Shown here one piece after another: positions 1 through 11,909 of a stretch of 64,000 bases of DNA. Below the pieces are notes generated by a model. It had not been told where the DNA came from and ran no database searches. It was given only the letters and a program-made list of their open reading frames with translations. How positions within the stretch are numbered: the first letter of the stretch is position 1; each line of letters starts with the position of its first letter. Source of the stretch: Cristatella mucedo (lineage: Eukaryota; Bryozoa; Phylactolaemata; Cristatellidae); assembly GCA_009760855.2 (NCBI GenBank), contig WPIO01000009.1:8056501-8120500 (forward strand), read 5' to 3'. The translations under genes were made by a program, and so were the position numbers.

Positions 1-345
1 TTATTATTATTATAGAGAGTGAAGGCCCCTGTTACATTCGTGAATCTTTGAGGGACAGTAGTGCTGTGCATGTACCTGTGTGTGTGTGTGCGCGTGTGTG
101 TTGCATGAGCATGCCTACGCGCACGTGAGCATGCCTCGTGCACACGTGTGCGCGTTTGTCCAGTTCGGTTACGTATTCCCACACTGTGACATACGTTGAC
201 CTTAGATTGTCTTACATTTTCCCCCTGGAGTGCTTGAAAAGGTACTGTCAAGACGTGCATCTTTGGTGTCGCCGTTGGGGATGCTAGATTTATAGCCGCC
301 GATGTTTGCTTACTCACTTAGATCTTCACTTTCAAATCAGCCACC
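1..345. repeat. TG/CG-rich imperfect alternating purine-pyrimidine stretch
   Basis: The first bases are an ATT-type run resembling the 3' tails of retrotransposons elsewhere in the window. Positions about 65-165 are an interrupted TG/CG alternating tract (gtgtgtgtgtgcgcgtgtgtg and variants), probably a decayed dinucleotide microsatellite. No coding signal was seen. Confidence 0.5.
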
Positions 346-3300
346 TTAGCCGTGTGTGAAGATCCTGCAGTGACCCCCGTAAAAATGGATCTGTTTATCT
401 GGTTGGACATGTGTTTGCCAGAGATCTGGGTTCACACCTCGTTCAATGTCGACTATCCAGTTGTCTTGTCTTGGATGTCGCTTCCGTTCAGGAAAGTCTG
501 CCACGGCAGACTGGCTGCTGCTGCTGCTCGCCAGCCCAAGCTTGGGCGGTGGCAGAGGGAGGCAATGAGGGCAAGCGTGCAAGCTACCAGCTCACACAGC
601 CTGCAGCACTGTATGAGCTGGTAGCTTATTTAATTGCAGCCAGGAGAGAATTCGATCGCGCGTTGATACTGCTACTTTACGAAGCAATCGGTTTGCGGAG
701 GTGCTTGGTTCAGCCAGGCAGGCTTGCTACCTTCAGAGGCTGTGGCTGCTGGCTCATCGTGGAGGCCTTCCCCGGGTGCCGTCACTGGCTGGCACACCCG
801 CGGCATGGGTGCCTGGTGTGTCGAGTGACGTCAATGCATTAGGACGCCATTGGAGAACAATGCTTTCGAATGTGCAAGGCTTTCGCTCGACAAACATTTC
901 GTTTCTTCTGGCTCTCGACCTCTGGCTTTGCCATCGTCATTTATAGACCACTCTAAAACCGTGAGCCAGCAATGGGAACAGGCGAGCACGGTCGTGTCAC
1001 GACCTGCCTTCTTTGTCTGAGCTGTTTGAGAACAATGATTTGATTGAATAGGTTTGCCAAGGCCTGCTGCTGCTGCTCTCGGCTCTCAGCTGGCCAGCGA
1101 CCTTGATCTTGTGTGGTAATGGTCAAGCACGTGCTGGTGAAAAAAGAAAAGCGTAACAAACAGCGAAGTCCAGCCGATTAAACAGCATCATTTATACAGA
1201 GGCAGGAGAGCATTAGCAGCAGGTCACCTCACTCGTAATAAAATATTTAAATATAATTTAAATAGATTTAATAATATTTAAACAATTGCCTCCGGCAGGA
1301 TTTCAACCAGCGACTCCGGTCATGAGGTGCTGGCTCCCTACCCTTCGGCAAAGAGCGGGTGCACGTGCTCATTTGATCGGTATAGTAAGATGGATCTCGA
1401 AAGAGTTGACACGGTCCATCACCTTTGTTTCATGGATAAACCTAGTCGCATCGTGGGAACAAAGGGAGAACTGCTGTCGACTTCTAGCAGCCACCATCAA
1501 CCACGCGTGGCACTCTTTTAAAGAAGAGCAATTATTAAATTGACTAGTCATACCTTCTCTGGCAGAGTGGTAGCTCTTCGAAGGCAGGATCAATTCAGGA
1601 CTTCGCAGAGTAGCCAGACATAGTTGGCGGTAAGCACAGCGGGCCTCCCGTTCACGGGCTCTTGTGCAGTGGGTCGGTCATCTGTGCAAGCTCGCCATGC
1701 ACAGCCTGACTGGGACGCCTGGAGGCGACAGAGCTTTCTCCTAAAAACTTGATCTCGTCGGTTTTTGGCTTTTTGTCGGCTGCTCAAGCTCGAGTCAATC
1801 AGAATGCTGCTGCTGCTGCTGCATCTATGAGTCGCGCCCCAATGCAATCGGTGGGCACTGCAGCTGCCGGTGTGCTCACTGGGAAATGACGATGTCGAAG
1901 CTAACCCTGTTATTAGCTATGTTGCCAGTATGCTACTTACTTCTCCTTTGGTGGCCGCTACCTCTCCATATAGCCAGCCGAACCAGAGAGGACAGTATTT
2001 CGACAGCTGCTATTTAAATTGCCCTCACTGCCGTCGTCACCATGCACGCTTGCCCAACATTTACGAAAGTCGTCATTTTACTAGCACTCGGGTCTCAGTG
2101 GTTTGCAAGCTTTAGTGCTGCACTCGTGCTGAGACAGTGGCGCCGAGGCAGCATTCATCGGAGACCCGATTAGAACCTGCCCAGCAAGCCGTGGCTCGAA
2201 AATGCCGGTCTTGCTCGAGAGCAGCACCGAGCTGGCCGTGCCTGAGCGCTTGCTTTGGCTCGAGCTCACGAGCTTCAATGTCCAGCACCCGGTGACAGCG
2301 GGCGTCATTCTGCTGCCAATCATGCTCCAAGCGTGAGCAGGCTCGATGGCTTAAGCTGGTTCACTATTGCTGCGCACGCATTTGGCTCCTGAGCTGCCAC
2401 GGGGGGGGGGGGGTAGTGGCGCAGATGCTCTCGCTCTGAAGCTCCCAGATCGCCGGAGCAGGCTCCAGCGATTCTTTTGCAGCAATGCTTGCTTGCCTCC
2501 TGATGCCAACTGATGGCACTTTCACTTTCAGCTGTCGTTTGCTGCTGGTTCATCCCGACTTGCATGCATGACTGCACAGCTGACACGAGTAGATGTCTCA
2601 CTGTTCTCGGTTGCATGGCATGAAGGCTGCTGGCATGCATGCGCACCGATGGACACTTTTGGATTTGCTAATTTTTTAGAAGTTAAATTTGCTAGCCAGT
2701 TAATCTGAAATTAAGATCGAGTTCACTGCCTGCTTTAATTTGCAGTTGTTCTGGAACAGTATGGCTAGTAATATGCCCTAGGTTTTTTATGTCGTACCCT
2801 GAGTACATGTGAGCTATCGGTTCGACTCCAAGGGGCTATTAACACCAAGCAGATGTTCGAAGCCAAGTTTCCCTACGGGGTGGGGGCTCTCAAAGCTCAA
2901 ATTGTTGATGGTGCTCAGGCTCGTATACCGTGGCCAACGGACTTGATTCTCACATGCAAAGTAAAATTAAGAAGCTTTGCAAAGCCAGGAGGACAGTCTT
3001 AAGAAGTCAGTTTGCGCCGGGCTGCCGCCGAGTGTTGTACCGCCTCACCTGCAAGCATCTGATCGCTTTGGCTGGCAGAGTTACTACCTACAGCTGTATG
3101 TTTGCTGTAACCCGCCTCCCCCAGCCGTTGCTTTTCGTCCCATTGTCGCATGTCGTCAGCATTCCGGTCTGACATTGCTGATTCACAGAATCCTCGCGAG
3201 TGGAAGATGCGTTCCGGACGAATGAGCAGGAGTTGGCATCAAAGTAGGGGAGGTTCGAGAGAAGATTGAAAAGGAGAAGCTGCTGCTGAAGCGACATTGT

Positions 3301-5500
3301 GGGGCCGTCAGTGTGGAGGGAGCCAGGAAAGAGGACGGCCGACCGAAAGCCCAAAGTGTGTGTGTCAGCCGAGTGATTGATTTGCCACGATGAATGGGGA
3401 GGCGGCCAGAGGCTGCAGCCTGGCGGTTCATCGACAGCGACCAGCCATGACGAGGTGATCTGCTTGGCAACAGCTCCAGGGGAGAGGGCAGGGCAAGGGG
3501 GGGGGGGATCGGCGAGCTCCGTGTCACGGCCACTGCCACCTGGGAGCTGACTCAGTAGCTGACGTGCTACTGGCCTAGAGCTTCCGGCGAGTGGCTGCTT
3601 ATCTGGGTCTGCCGGACGTCTGGCGATCGTGCGACTTGCTCTGACTGCTCGGCAGAAGCAAGTAAGCTATGGGCAGGCTGGCCGGCAAAGGTACGCTCGC
3701 TCGCTAGTGCCGTGCATTTTGTCACTCGCCACTGACACGCTTCTTTTACATTACATTACATTCTTTTACAGTGCCTGAAAAAATGCACTTACAAAGAGAA
3801 GACTTTGTTCTCTTACGGTGCCGTACGCATGTCTTATTAATAATGTCGTTATTTTTAAAGACCGCCTGAGAGCTGCTGCTGCTGCTGCTCAGCTGTTATA
3901 AGGAAGAATTTGCTAATCGACTCTCATCAGACTGAGCACTTGTGTCTCCGGTGAGCACTGTGTTACCTTAATCCAGACCGGCTCCCTTCCCTCCTGGTTC
4001 CCCAAGCAGTGTCTGGCATAGCTAGATGGCAAGCTGGAAGAGAGGTTTGCTTGGTGAAGTCCTTGGCCACTGTTTGCTGCACTGCTGCTGCTGATGGTTT
4101 GCCATGGCATCTCTGGGCACAGCTTGCACACGTAGCTGCCCTTGCATTGCAAAGGCCAGGCAGGCATCGGTCGTTGGTCTAGTGATGGGCACCACCGGTT
4201 CGCGAGGCCGTTTGTACTGAGAGCTGTAGGCGTTTGCTCATTGCTCTCATGCAGGACACTTTGTTGCTGCGGTGCATATGGGAGTGGTTCGGTGGGTGGA
4301 GGTTGCAGATGGCCGAGCCGCTCTGCTGCTCACCAGGCGAGTACACTTGCACGGCCGAGGTGCATCGTGCAGCAGCGGTAGCAGCTGCTTACGTGTGCCC
4401 AGGTTACGGCGATGCAATTCGATAGAATTTGCATTCGAGAAGCTCATTCTTCGTTGGCTATGCTGCGATGGGCAGCTGTAGCCTTCACGTGTTCGAACCT
4501 GGTGCAAGGCCTGAAGTAGTTTGTTGGGAGTGAACCAGGCACGGCATTGCGGACAACCTTCGGTAAACCTTGGTGAACGTGTACATGCTGTTTTAGACGA
4601 TTTGGAAAATGATGCTAGGCTTTTGTTTTATTTCGGAAACCGGGCGTCAAGTCATTATCCCGTGTGGGCTTGTGCCGGTCGCCGCAGCTCGCCTCGCCAT
4701 GGATGACGTAGGAGGCAGAGGAGGGACCTGACGTCACATGAAACAACCGTTCTGGCTACTTTCCGAGCCGAAACCAAGCATTCGGTAGTGCCAGAAGGAT
4801 TGTTCTCTTTTGGAGTCGCCAAATTTGTTGCATTTTTCCCCCCAATCAATTATTATTAATTATTATTTATCAATTATTTGATGCATGATGCCAGAGAAAA
4901 TACCCTGGCTGTGCAAGGCTGGCTTAACTCTTGCCTTCTGAAGTCTTTATTGGTGTGCGTGTGCCGGCGCAAGCTTTCGGGGGACTGCAGAGCTCCGGTG
5001 GCTGCAAGCTGTCCACTGGCAGACAGAGGGAATCTCTCGTGGGAATCTCTGCCGTCTGCAGTTAATGAGATTGTGGGGATTTCCATGTCTGTAAAATGCT
5101 GAGTCTTAAGTTGCCCTGCTGACTGACGTAATGCATCATCGACCTTGTCTGCACAACGCTGCCCCCTAACTTCGTCAAGACTCAGTTCGCATTGAAGATC
5201 GCAGCATTTGCTCTGTTTCCCCGTCACTTTTGGCTCTTAATTTTTTTATTGCCAAGCTTCACCAATTTGCACGATGGCTATTGGGTTATCATAGTGGCCT
5301 CCATCGGCTGCATTCAACCGCCGAGTCAGTTAGTTTCTAGGTCAGCCGAGTTGACCCGCTTCGAACGAAGCCTTGTGGGGCATGTACATCTGAGTCCTTG
5401 CACATAAACTTTGTCATCCTGTTTTGTTCATGCGTGGACTTAAACAAGACCTGGTTCGAGACTGTGCAATAAATCTATAGTGCAGGTGGAGCGAGATATT
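346..5500. other. Gene-free stretch with short CTG tracts
   Basis: Open frames of up to about 140 codons occur here on both strands, but none resembles a known family and many lack an ATG. The sequence is moderately GC-rich and contains short CTG runs near 515-530, 1066-1075, 1804-1822, 3871-3892 and 4080-4094. It also contains a poly-G run at 2400-2412 and a small ACATT tandem near 3748-3770. A short stretch near 1270-1340 weakly resembles a tRNA-like SINE head on the minus strand. I see no gene here. Confidence 0.4.
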
Positions 5501-5507
5501 AGCCTTT

Positions 5508-5680
5508 TATAGTTTGACACTGCATGTCATCTCTAACCATGTCATGCTTGTGGACATTGTGCATGCTATCACTAATCATTTTGTCATGCTTTTCTACAGC
5601 ATGCGTAAAGGGCCTAGAAAGAGATTAAGTTCTCAGGTGGCTTAAATTAAGTGCACTGTTATTATTATCATTATTACTAC
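5508..5680 (+). mobile_element. LINE-A 3' end fragment
   Basis: The fragment holds the characteristic non-coding 3' region of LINE-A: repeated short phrases built on tgtgcatg and taaccat, then a version of the terminal hairpin (cctagaaagagattaag) and an ATT-rich tail near 5660. The matching part of the best copy is 22790-23012. It carries no coding sequence, so it is a severely 5'-truncated insertion. Confidence 0.7.
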
Positions 5681-6385
5681 ATTTTGTGATGAAAAAAGGC
5701 TGTAGGACCTCGTGAAACTTTTACACGAGTCATGGAAAATATCTGCCATGTCAAAAGCGTAGTGATCTCATAATATTTAAAAGTTCTCACTGAGATAATG
5801 AGAAAGTAGTTCAGTTTAGTACATGTATTCTATAAACCTACAGAGTTAAGACCAAAGAAATAATTATTTCTTGATTCATTGTTTATCAGAAAACTCCAGA
5901 CGGTTTTTTTTCGTACCGCATGATACATTTCCTACATTGTTTTCGAACCCTGTCGGCATTTGGTTATGTTTGTCAAAATAGCATGGTTTAAATACTTTGA
6001 CGATTGCTGAGAATGCCTGCCACGGTTGTTGAAATACATTATTAGAGAGGGCATACTTGGTGCATCCAGTAAATCTTCCTTCACAATGCTCAGACAATGC
6101 TACACAATATCCTTCGAAAATGTCACCAAGTCAAATGCATGAAAAAGCTCCAGATCCAGCAAAGCATGGCAATTGTGCATCCTTTTCGCCTAGTAAGCCA
6201 ACCAATGTATTAGCTCCCACAATTTCTTGTAAATCTTGCTAACTCACCCGATCCCGTGTTCTAGGAATATTGGTTTGGCCAGAAGTCCATGAAATGCGGA
6301 AATAATCGAGATTATATCTTGATCCCTGGGTGGATGTAATCTTGAGGGCCAGCAGTGTATACATATAAATAAATATATACTGGTA

Positions 6386-6388
<3 letters not shown>

Positions 6389-6426
<38 letters not shown>
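6389..6426. repeat. (AT)n microsatellite
   Basis: An uninterrupted AT alternation of about 19 units. A shorter TA tract lies at about 6527-6545. Confidence 0.9.
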
Positions 6427-6429
<3 letters not shown>

Positions 6430-6439
6430 TACCATATCA

Positions 6440-6525
6440 TTCATTTGTATAGCCTCATATACCACTCACTCATTTGAAGGTCCTAATAGAGATTAGGCTC
6501 TCTTAGGGCGATATACAAGTAAATG
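6440..6525 (+). mobile_element. SINE-A 3' tail fragment
   Basis: The phrase around 6478-6520 (taatagagattaggctctct, then gggcgatatacaagtaaat) matches the 3' part of SINE-A, including the CT-rich hairpin arm and the variable cgctatacaaa motif. The tRNA-like head is missing. Confidence 0.55.
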
Positions 6526-7159
6526 ATATATATATATATATATATTTGTATAGCTTAAAAATATTACTAAACCCGTCGTAGCTGTATTAGTTTTGGTATC
6601 GGATGCGCAAAAGGGCTTCGATTGTCAGTATACGGTCTCTAATCAGTAAGTCCCAGCATCGCCTGGTGGTGAACCGAAAGCCGATGGAAGAGCTAACTAC
6701 TCCAGCTTTTCTGGCTGCCTAAATATGCTTCTCATCATTAGCAGTTTTTCAGCTTTGTTCCCGTTTCCCAGTTTCTGTTTGCTTTTTTCTAAAAGTCGTA
6801 GCTGTGATCAGCTCTAAACAGCTTGATGGGCAGTGTCCTTGAGAATGGATTCGTGTCTTTGAGCTTGTCATGAAGACAGAATAGTGGTGGTTTCTGGGAC
6901 TGGGCCGCTTTAGCGTTGAGGCAGTTTAGAGTCGCTTCTTTGGATTTCTGAATCGCTGCCAAGCATAAATAGCCACAGTGCATCACTGAAGGATTGAGTT
7001 TGCATAATTAGTGTTGACACTAGGGCAGGCATTGGTCATGCTGTACTTCGTGATACTTTACCTGTCACTCCCCATTCCCTTCAAAAGACTGCATCGTAAA
7101 CAGGGCTGTGTCAAGCGTCACTCCGGGTGTCGTTTTATAAGAATGCTCCGTCTATGGTT

Positions 7160-8100
7160 GAATGTACAATCCAGGCTTCCAGCTTACTGCTGCAGATCCC
7201 TCACTACGTCTCCCAGCACGTCTAGTCAAACTCACTTTTAGCTCCCTTCCAGCTTGGATTACTGGAATTTGCACTCGGATGGCAATAAGCTTTCTCAGAT
7301 TGAATGACGATTATATCAACTTAATGTTTATGTGCGACCCTAGCGAGCCTAAGCACGCGGCTAAGGGTATTCAATATTATTTACGGCTGCACTGTTGAAT
7401 TTAGTTTCGGACCATCACGCAAGCATAGTGGCCTACTCAATCTTAAGACAATTGCTTGTGTCTGATGGTAAGTGAATAGAAGGCTTAGGGCTTAGGGTTT
7501 AGCTTAGATGGGGCGTATCACATCTAAAGAATCGATGCTCGCAAGATTGCCGGACGTTTAAGGTCTAGGCCCGATTTTTTGCGACGGCTTCATTTGCTCT
7601 ATGCCGGAGAGGCTCAGAAAGGTTATGTCTTCTCTCACCATCTGGCGCTGGAACTGCTGGGCCTTATCAAGCTATGACCTGACTGACTAGCCTCTGTTGT
7701 CTGCTAAACAAGCATCGTTTCGAAGCTTCCCGCTAGTGTGAATGCTGATGTCGGGAACCCAGCAAGATTCTCTCAATCCTCTCGAAGCTCTTATTGACAA
7801 GATTGGTGCTTGGATGGCAGCCAACTTACTCAAATTGAATTTCGATAAATCTAGCTCAGCAGTTGTGATCAAACCTTTAAACTGAAGCTGTCACCAAGAA
7901 ACGAGAAGGCCTAGCCTCACTCAAACGGGCTCGGCCAGCGTATCCCCAGCTGCCTCTGCACGAAAGCTGCATGTCCTTGTCCTAAATTACCCTGATCTAA
8001 GTGACGACACTAGCTGTACAGTTGGGTGTGCTACTTTCAGCTATAGTATCGGCAGCATTCTAGCTTGCTTAATTAAGCAATCCAGACCAATGTTAGTGTA
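7160..8100 (+). mobile_element. Decayed LINE-A reverse-transcriptase fragments
   Basis: Translated pieces align with the LINE-A reverse transcriptase downstream of its YADD motif. Near 7270-7340 the frame reads RMAISFLRLNDDYINLMF, against WMAANFLKLNDDKTNLLV in the copy at 22 kb. Near 7800-7880 it reads WMAANLLKLNFDK. Near 7920-8040 it reads QTGSASVSPAASA followed by DLSDDTSCTV. Stops and frame changes break every piece, and the two WMA matches imply two overlapping old copies. Confidence 0.7.
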
Positions 8101-8180
8101 TAGATTTGTTATATACTGTCTTTTCTTATGTAGCTCTTTCCTTGCAGACCTTCCTGCCGGTGCAATAAGACTCTAGAAAA

Positions 8181-8325
8181 GGTTAGCTGATTCAACAGTT
8201 AATTGTACAGCTGCAGAGGAGCCTTAATCATCACGACTTGTAGTGGGCAATACAGGATTGCCCACTGTATGGCTCGAAGACACGACCTGGGTCGTGAAGA
8301 GTGAGGACCTTGACGCTGGGCTGAC
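8181..8325 (-). mobile_element. SINE-B copy (tRNA-derived)
   Basis: On the minus strand the order is a weakly preserved tRNA-like head with a B-box-like site (tcgagcc near 8272), the phrase gtgggcaatcctgtattgcc, a short spacer, then ctgttgaatcagctaa at 8181-8196. The same order occurs in the copies at 37 kb and 46.9 kb. Confidence 0.65.
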
Positions 8326-8444
8326 AGTTTGGGGGCAAAGCACGGCAGCTAGGCTTGTAGACTTCAATGGCTAAGAGCACTGCACCTAATATGAATTATA
8401 ACAATATGAATAATAACAACATATATATATATATATAATATATT

Positions 8445-8537
8445 ATAAATTCATTTGTAAAGCGCCCTAAGAGAACTTAATCTCCATTCACACGCTTCAC
8501 ATATGCCCCGGGGCTCGACCCCACGACCTCGGCCAGA
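8445..8537 (-). mobile_element. SINE-A copy, truncated head
   Basis: Read on the minus strand, the copy runs from the B-box region (gtcgtggggtcgagcccc) through gaagcg and the hairpin to cgctttacaaatgaat at 8447. The A-box half is missing. It ends about 110 bp upstream of the GDP-fucose transporter start codon, so it lies in or close to that gene's 5' region. Confidence 0.75.
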
Positions 8538-8654
8538 CATACCTATTACATTATGAGATCCTAGCTCTTGGAGTTGCATTCGCAAAGCCGAAGGTGGCTT
8601 CTTAATTTCTCGTCAATTTTACGACGGAACGTTGCAGATTCAGCACGGGGACAA

Positions 8655-9686
8655 ATGGGGCTTCAATATGGACTCGTGGCGAATGTCGTTCTCACTTATT
8701 GGGTGATCTCCATCACAATGGTGTTCTTCAACAAAATGCTCGTCGGCGATCGTAAGGACAAGCACGACCTATCACTCTTCGTCTCGTGGGTGCAGTGCAT
8801 AGTCACAGTAGCGGTGATTCAGCTTTACTCATTCGTGGCTGCCGCGCTCCGACGCGGGAGACCCTTGGCTACAGCGGCTGCGTTATCGGACGGAGCCGGC
8901 GACTCGTCGGCGACGATTGACTTGAATCTGTGCCTTCGCGGGCCCGTGCTCTTTCTGTCGTTGCTCTACGTGGGCATGCTCGCCTTCAACAACCTGTGTC
9001 TCAAGCTCGTCGGCGTTGCATTCTTTCAAATAGCTCGCTCCATGACTCTTATATTCACTGTGGCACTGTCAAGCCTCGTACTGAAGCGGTACACAACCTT
9101 GCGAGCTGGCGCCTGCTGTGGTCTCGTCGTGGTCGGTTTCATTGTGGGCATCGACCAGGAAGGCGTCGCTGGCACGCTGTCCGCACGCGGTGTCGTCTAC
9201 GGTCTGATCACGAGCTTGTTTGTTGCACTGGTGGGCATCTACACGAAAAAGGCTCTCGACATCGCCGAAATGGACTCGGTCAAGATCACCCTGTATAACA
9301 ACTTCAACGCTTCCTTCATTTTTATTGTCCCGATGGTACTTACCGGCGACCTGCAAACAGCTTTCGAGTCGGGCAAAGTGTACGACACGGCATTTTGGGT
9401 ACTGGTAGTTGCCTCGGGCGTGCTTGGGTTTCTGGTCGCCTGGGCCAGCGCCAGACAGATCGAGCACACTTCGCCTATTACCCATCACATTAGCAACAAT
9501 GCGAAGGCCATCGCGCAGACGCTCATTGCCGTCGTCGTATATGACGAGACCAAGACGGCACTCTGGTGGACTGGATGTGTCACGGTCATAGTGGGCGCCT
9601 TTTTGTATGCATACGTGAAGACGAGGGAGGAAGCTACCCTCAAGCTGCCAGTGCTAGCCGATCGGGCGCGGCAGCAGCAAGTTTGA
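8655..9686 (+). CDS. SLC35C1: GDP-fucose transporter (SLC35C1 family)
   Basis: This is a Golgi antiporter that brings GDP-fucose into the lumen in exchange for GMP for glycan fucosylation. The frame encodes 343 residues from the first in-frame ATG, close to the usual length of about 350-365; an in-frame stop at 8562-8564 limits extension upstream. It begins with a short cytoplasmic tail, then a first membrane segment (about residues 8-29, containing YWVISITMVFFNK). Family signatures follow in order: FNNLCLKLVGVAFFQIARSMT split over two helices, GIDQEGVAGTLS, IYTKKAL, YNNFNASF and TSPITHHISNNAKAIAQT. The hydrophobic profile fits about ten helices. The coding sequence has no intron, unlike the other two genes here. 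A possible acceptor (gttgcag, ending 8636) would allow a spliced 5' leader. The family assignment rests on remembered conserved motifs, not on a search. Confidence 0.93.
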   Translation: MGLQYGLVANVVLTYWVISITMVFFNKMLVGDRKDKHDLSLFVSWVQCIVTVAVIQLYSFVAAALRRGRPLATAAALSDGAGDSSATIDLNLCLRGPVLFLSLLYVGMLAFNNLCLKLVGVAFFQIARSMTLIFTVALSSLVLKRYTTLRAGACCGLVVVGFIVGIDQEGVAGTLSARGVVYGLITSLFVALVGIYTKKALDIAEMDSVKITLYNNFNASFIFIVPMVLTGDLQTAFESGKVYDTAFWVLVVASGVLGFLVAWASARQIEHTSPITHHISNNAKAIAQTLIAVVVYDETKTALWWTGCVTVIVGAFLYAYVKTREEATLKLPVLADRARQQQV

Positions 9687-11249
9687 AAGCTGCAGCCGCA
9701 CATTCTTGTCCTCCCAGCGCCTGAGAGCTCGTGAGCCGGCCAGCCTCGAGGAATCTCTGCCGGCTGCAGCAGCAGCTTCGTTTTGCTGCAGCCAGTGTTT
9801 TTTTTTTGAGAGATCTGCTCTCGTGACCGGTAGTTAGTGTCTTGATCGCCATGGGGGTGATTAGTTTTCGAAGGCACATTGACATCGTGTTTTCTATTCA
9901 TATTTCTCCCCCACGAACATCATTTTTCAGCCCGAAACAGTTGGTCCTAATTTTAGGTTGCATTTATCTTTCTGTTTTTTTTTAAGGCGCCTGCTGCTTA
10001 AGGCTGTGCTTAAGCTCTGCATATTTTCAGTAGAGAGCCATTCCATTAGATTTATCGCTGAGCAGAAGATCGAGACGAGTGCCATGATTACGTTTGAGTG
10101 GCTCCTCGACTCCCGAGCGTCGAAATGCCATCTAGTTGCTTGACGCTGTCTGTCGTAACGCCTTGTCCGACAGGCCTCCTGTCCAGTTCAAGCCGTGGGA
10201 CGTGTACTTGCATAGAGCCATGACGGATGTTTGCAGTTGGTGCTAGCCTATGCTGGCGAGATGAGTTTAGAACGGTGCAGAGCAGTGACGCCCATACTAC
10301 TGGGCCGCTGGCGCGTTGGTCGTCTGCTGAAGCGCCGCTTTTCTTCGGTGCGTCTGTCCGGTCCGCCACCGCAGCCGGCGTTCGGCGTCGCTGGCGGATT
10401 CTCTCCTTGGCTCTCGCGTTGCCTCGGCGAAGGCAGTCGGCAATTATTTGGCGAACTGGGCCGCACTGCAGCATCGCAGCTGACAATGGGAGTTAACGAG
10501 GTCGCGATCGCTTGGCAGTGGTGAATAAACGTTACGAGCTGCTGCGCCTGCCTCGTGCGATCTGCCGCCTGCGATCGATCGAGGCGCAGCAGCGCCGTCC
10601 CGCGGAAGGTGCGCCCAAGGGCTAAAGCGCCTCCTCGCGGCGGCGGCGGCGAATCGTTCGGGGGAGCTCGAGCAACGGCGCAGCTGCTGTCGCTGGACGC
10701 GATAGCAGCGTGCTTCAATTGCCTGCTCGCCGCTCCGGAAAGCGGCTATTAATTTCTCACTTCTTTACTCGAGAGCTTTACTGATGCGCGAGTCCTTTGA
10801 AGACATTTTCAGCTGTTTTCCCGCCGAGGTTTCTTTCGCGGACGCTTTTCGCTCGCGGCGTCGCTCAGTTCCGTCACTTTGAGGCTGTCGAGGTCGTCGC
10901 ACCGCTCCGTGCCGCGTAGTGAGCCGCCGCCGCCACGAAAAAGCAAACTTGAGAGCCCGAAGCGGCATTGATCCGGAGAAAGGAGTCCGGGACTGCCGTC
11001 ACTGTGCAGAACTCTACCAGACTCGCTTTTACTTTGCCGTGGCAGCGAGATGCAGTCAGCTTCCATTGAAGAAAGCCGCACTTTCCGGACCTTTCCTTGC
11101 GACCTTGCTGGCTAGCGATCTACAGAGGACGCAATTTTGCTCTTTCTTACATACACTTTTGGAGTCAACGTAGAGCATCGGGCACAATTTTGGTCCAAGC
11201 GAATTAATCCTCCAAGAAAATGCCGGTAGTAAAGACGAAAACGGTTTAT
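9687..11249. other. Downstream region with GC-rich block
   Basis: About 10.15-11.0 kb is GC- and CpG-rich, with many CG steps and CAG/CTG motifs, and could be a promoter-type CpG island. The first clear plus-strand AATAAA after the transporter is at 10524-10529, which would imply an 840-nt 3' UTR if it serves that gene. Several open frames of 80-155 codons overlap on both strands, as expected in GC-rich DNA; none is recognised. Confidence 0.4.
10261..10523 (+). CDS. Unrecognised ORF whose stop overlaps AATAAA
   Basis: An ATG at 10261 opens a frame of 87 codons that ends in a TGA at 10521-10523, overlapping a polyadenylation hexamer at 10524. The first 35 residues are basic and hydroxylated (RWRVGRLLKRRFSSVRLSG) and resemble a mitochondrial presequence. 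The remainder is rich in Gly, Leu and Arg and matches nothing I know. It lies in a GC-rich block where long frames arise by chance, so it may simply be 3' UTR of the transporter. Confidence 0.15.
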
Positions 11250-11909
11250 CTGCTTGCTGGCCTACCGGCATGTGCAATCAGGCGCTAACAGCTGGCGCAA
11301 AAACTCTGCAGCTAGGCTCGTCTGTCGTGAGCGTCGCAGTTGCCACGTCACACCACTTCTTGCTGACCTTCACTGGCTACCAGTCAGGCAACGGATCAAC
11401 TTCGAGGTTTTATCTCTCACTTTTAGGTTCCTTAATTCTTTGGCTCCAGCCGACCTATCAGATCAACTCCCCACGAGGCCAAGCATCGGACCACACACTT
11501 TTCGGAAACTGTTTACCTATACCTTGTAAATCCTCAAATCTTTTGGAGACCGTGCCTTTAGTTCGTATGCTCCCAAAGCCTGGAGCTCGATCCTAACTTG
11601 CGTCACGACATCCCTTGACTTTATCACATTTAAAAAGAAATTTAAAATGCGCCTATTTAGGACAGCATATAGTGGGTCCCTGTGATTTGTCCTTTATGTG
11701 CTTATGCGTGCTGACACTGTGCATGCTGCCACTAACCACACTTGCATGCTGACCCTGTGCATGTCACCCCTAACCATGTTTTTCATGTTGTTTATCAAGC
11801 ATGGTACCACTCACCATTCGATCGTGTTTCCTTGGCAGCAAAATGTAAATCGCCCAGAAAGAGATTGAGTTCTCCGAGAGCCCTTTATCAAGTGCGTTAT
11901 TATTATTAT
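11250..11909 (+). mobile_element. LINE-A 3' fragment with degraded C-terminal coding region
   Basis: Starting at ctggcctaccggcatgtgc, it follows the LINE-A C-terminal coding region (the equivalents of [27 protein letters not shown] and TFKKKLK) in broken frames. The 3' untranslated phrases follow, then the terminal hairpin (atcgcccagaaagagattga at about 11848) and an ATT tail ending near 11909. It is a 5'-truncated, dead copy. Confidence 0.85.

Noticed and set aside
411-842. 143-codon ORF near the left end
   Set aside because: It overlaps other frames on both strands, has no recognisable domain and shows no splice or promoter context.
10248-10718. 156-codon minus-strand ORF in the GC-rich block
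   Set aside because: It overlaps several equally long frames on both strands in CpG-rich DNA, and its start is uncertain. No family match was seen.
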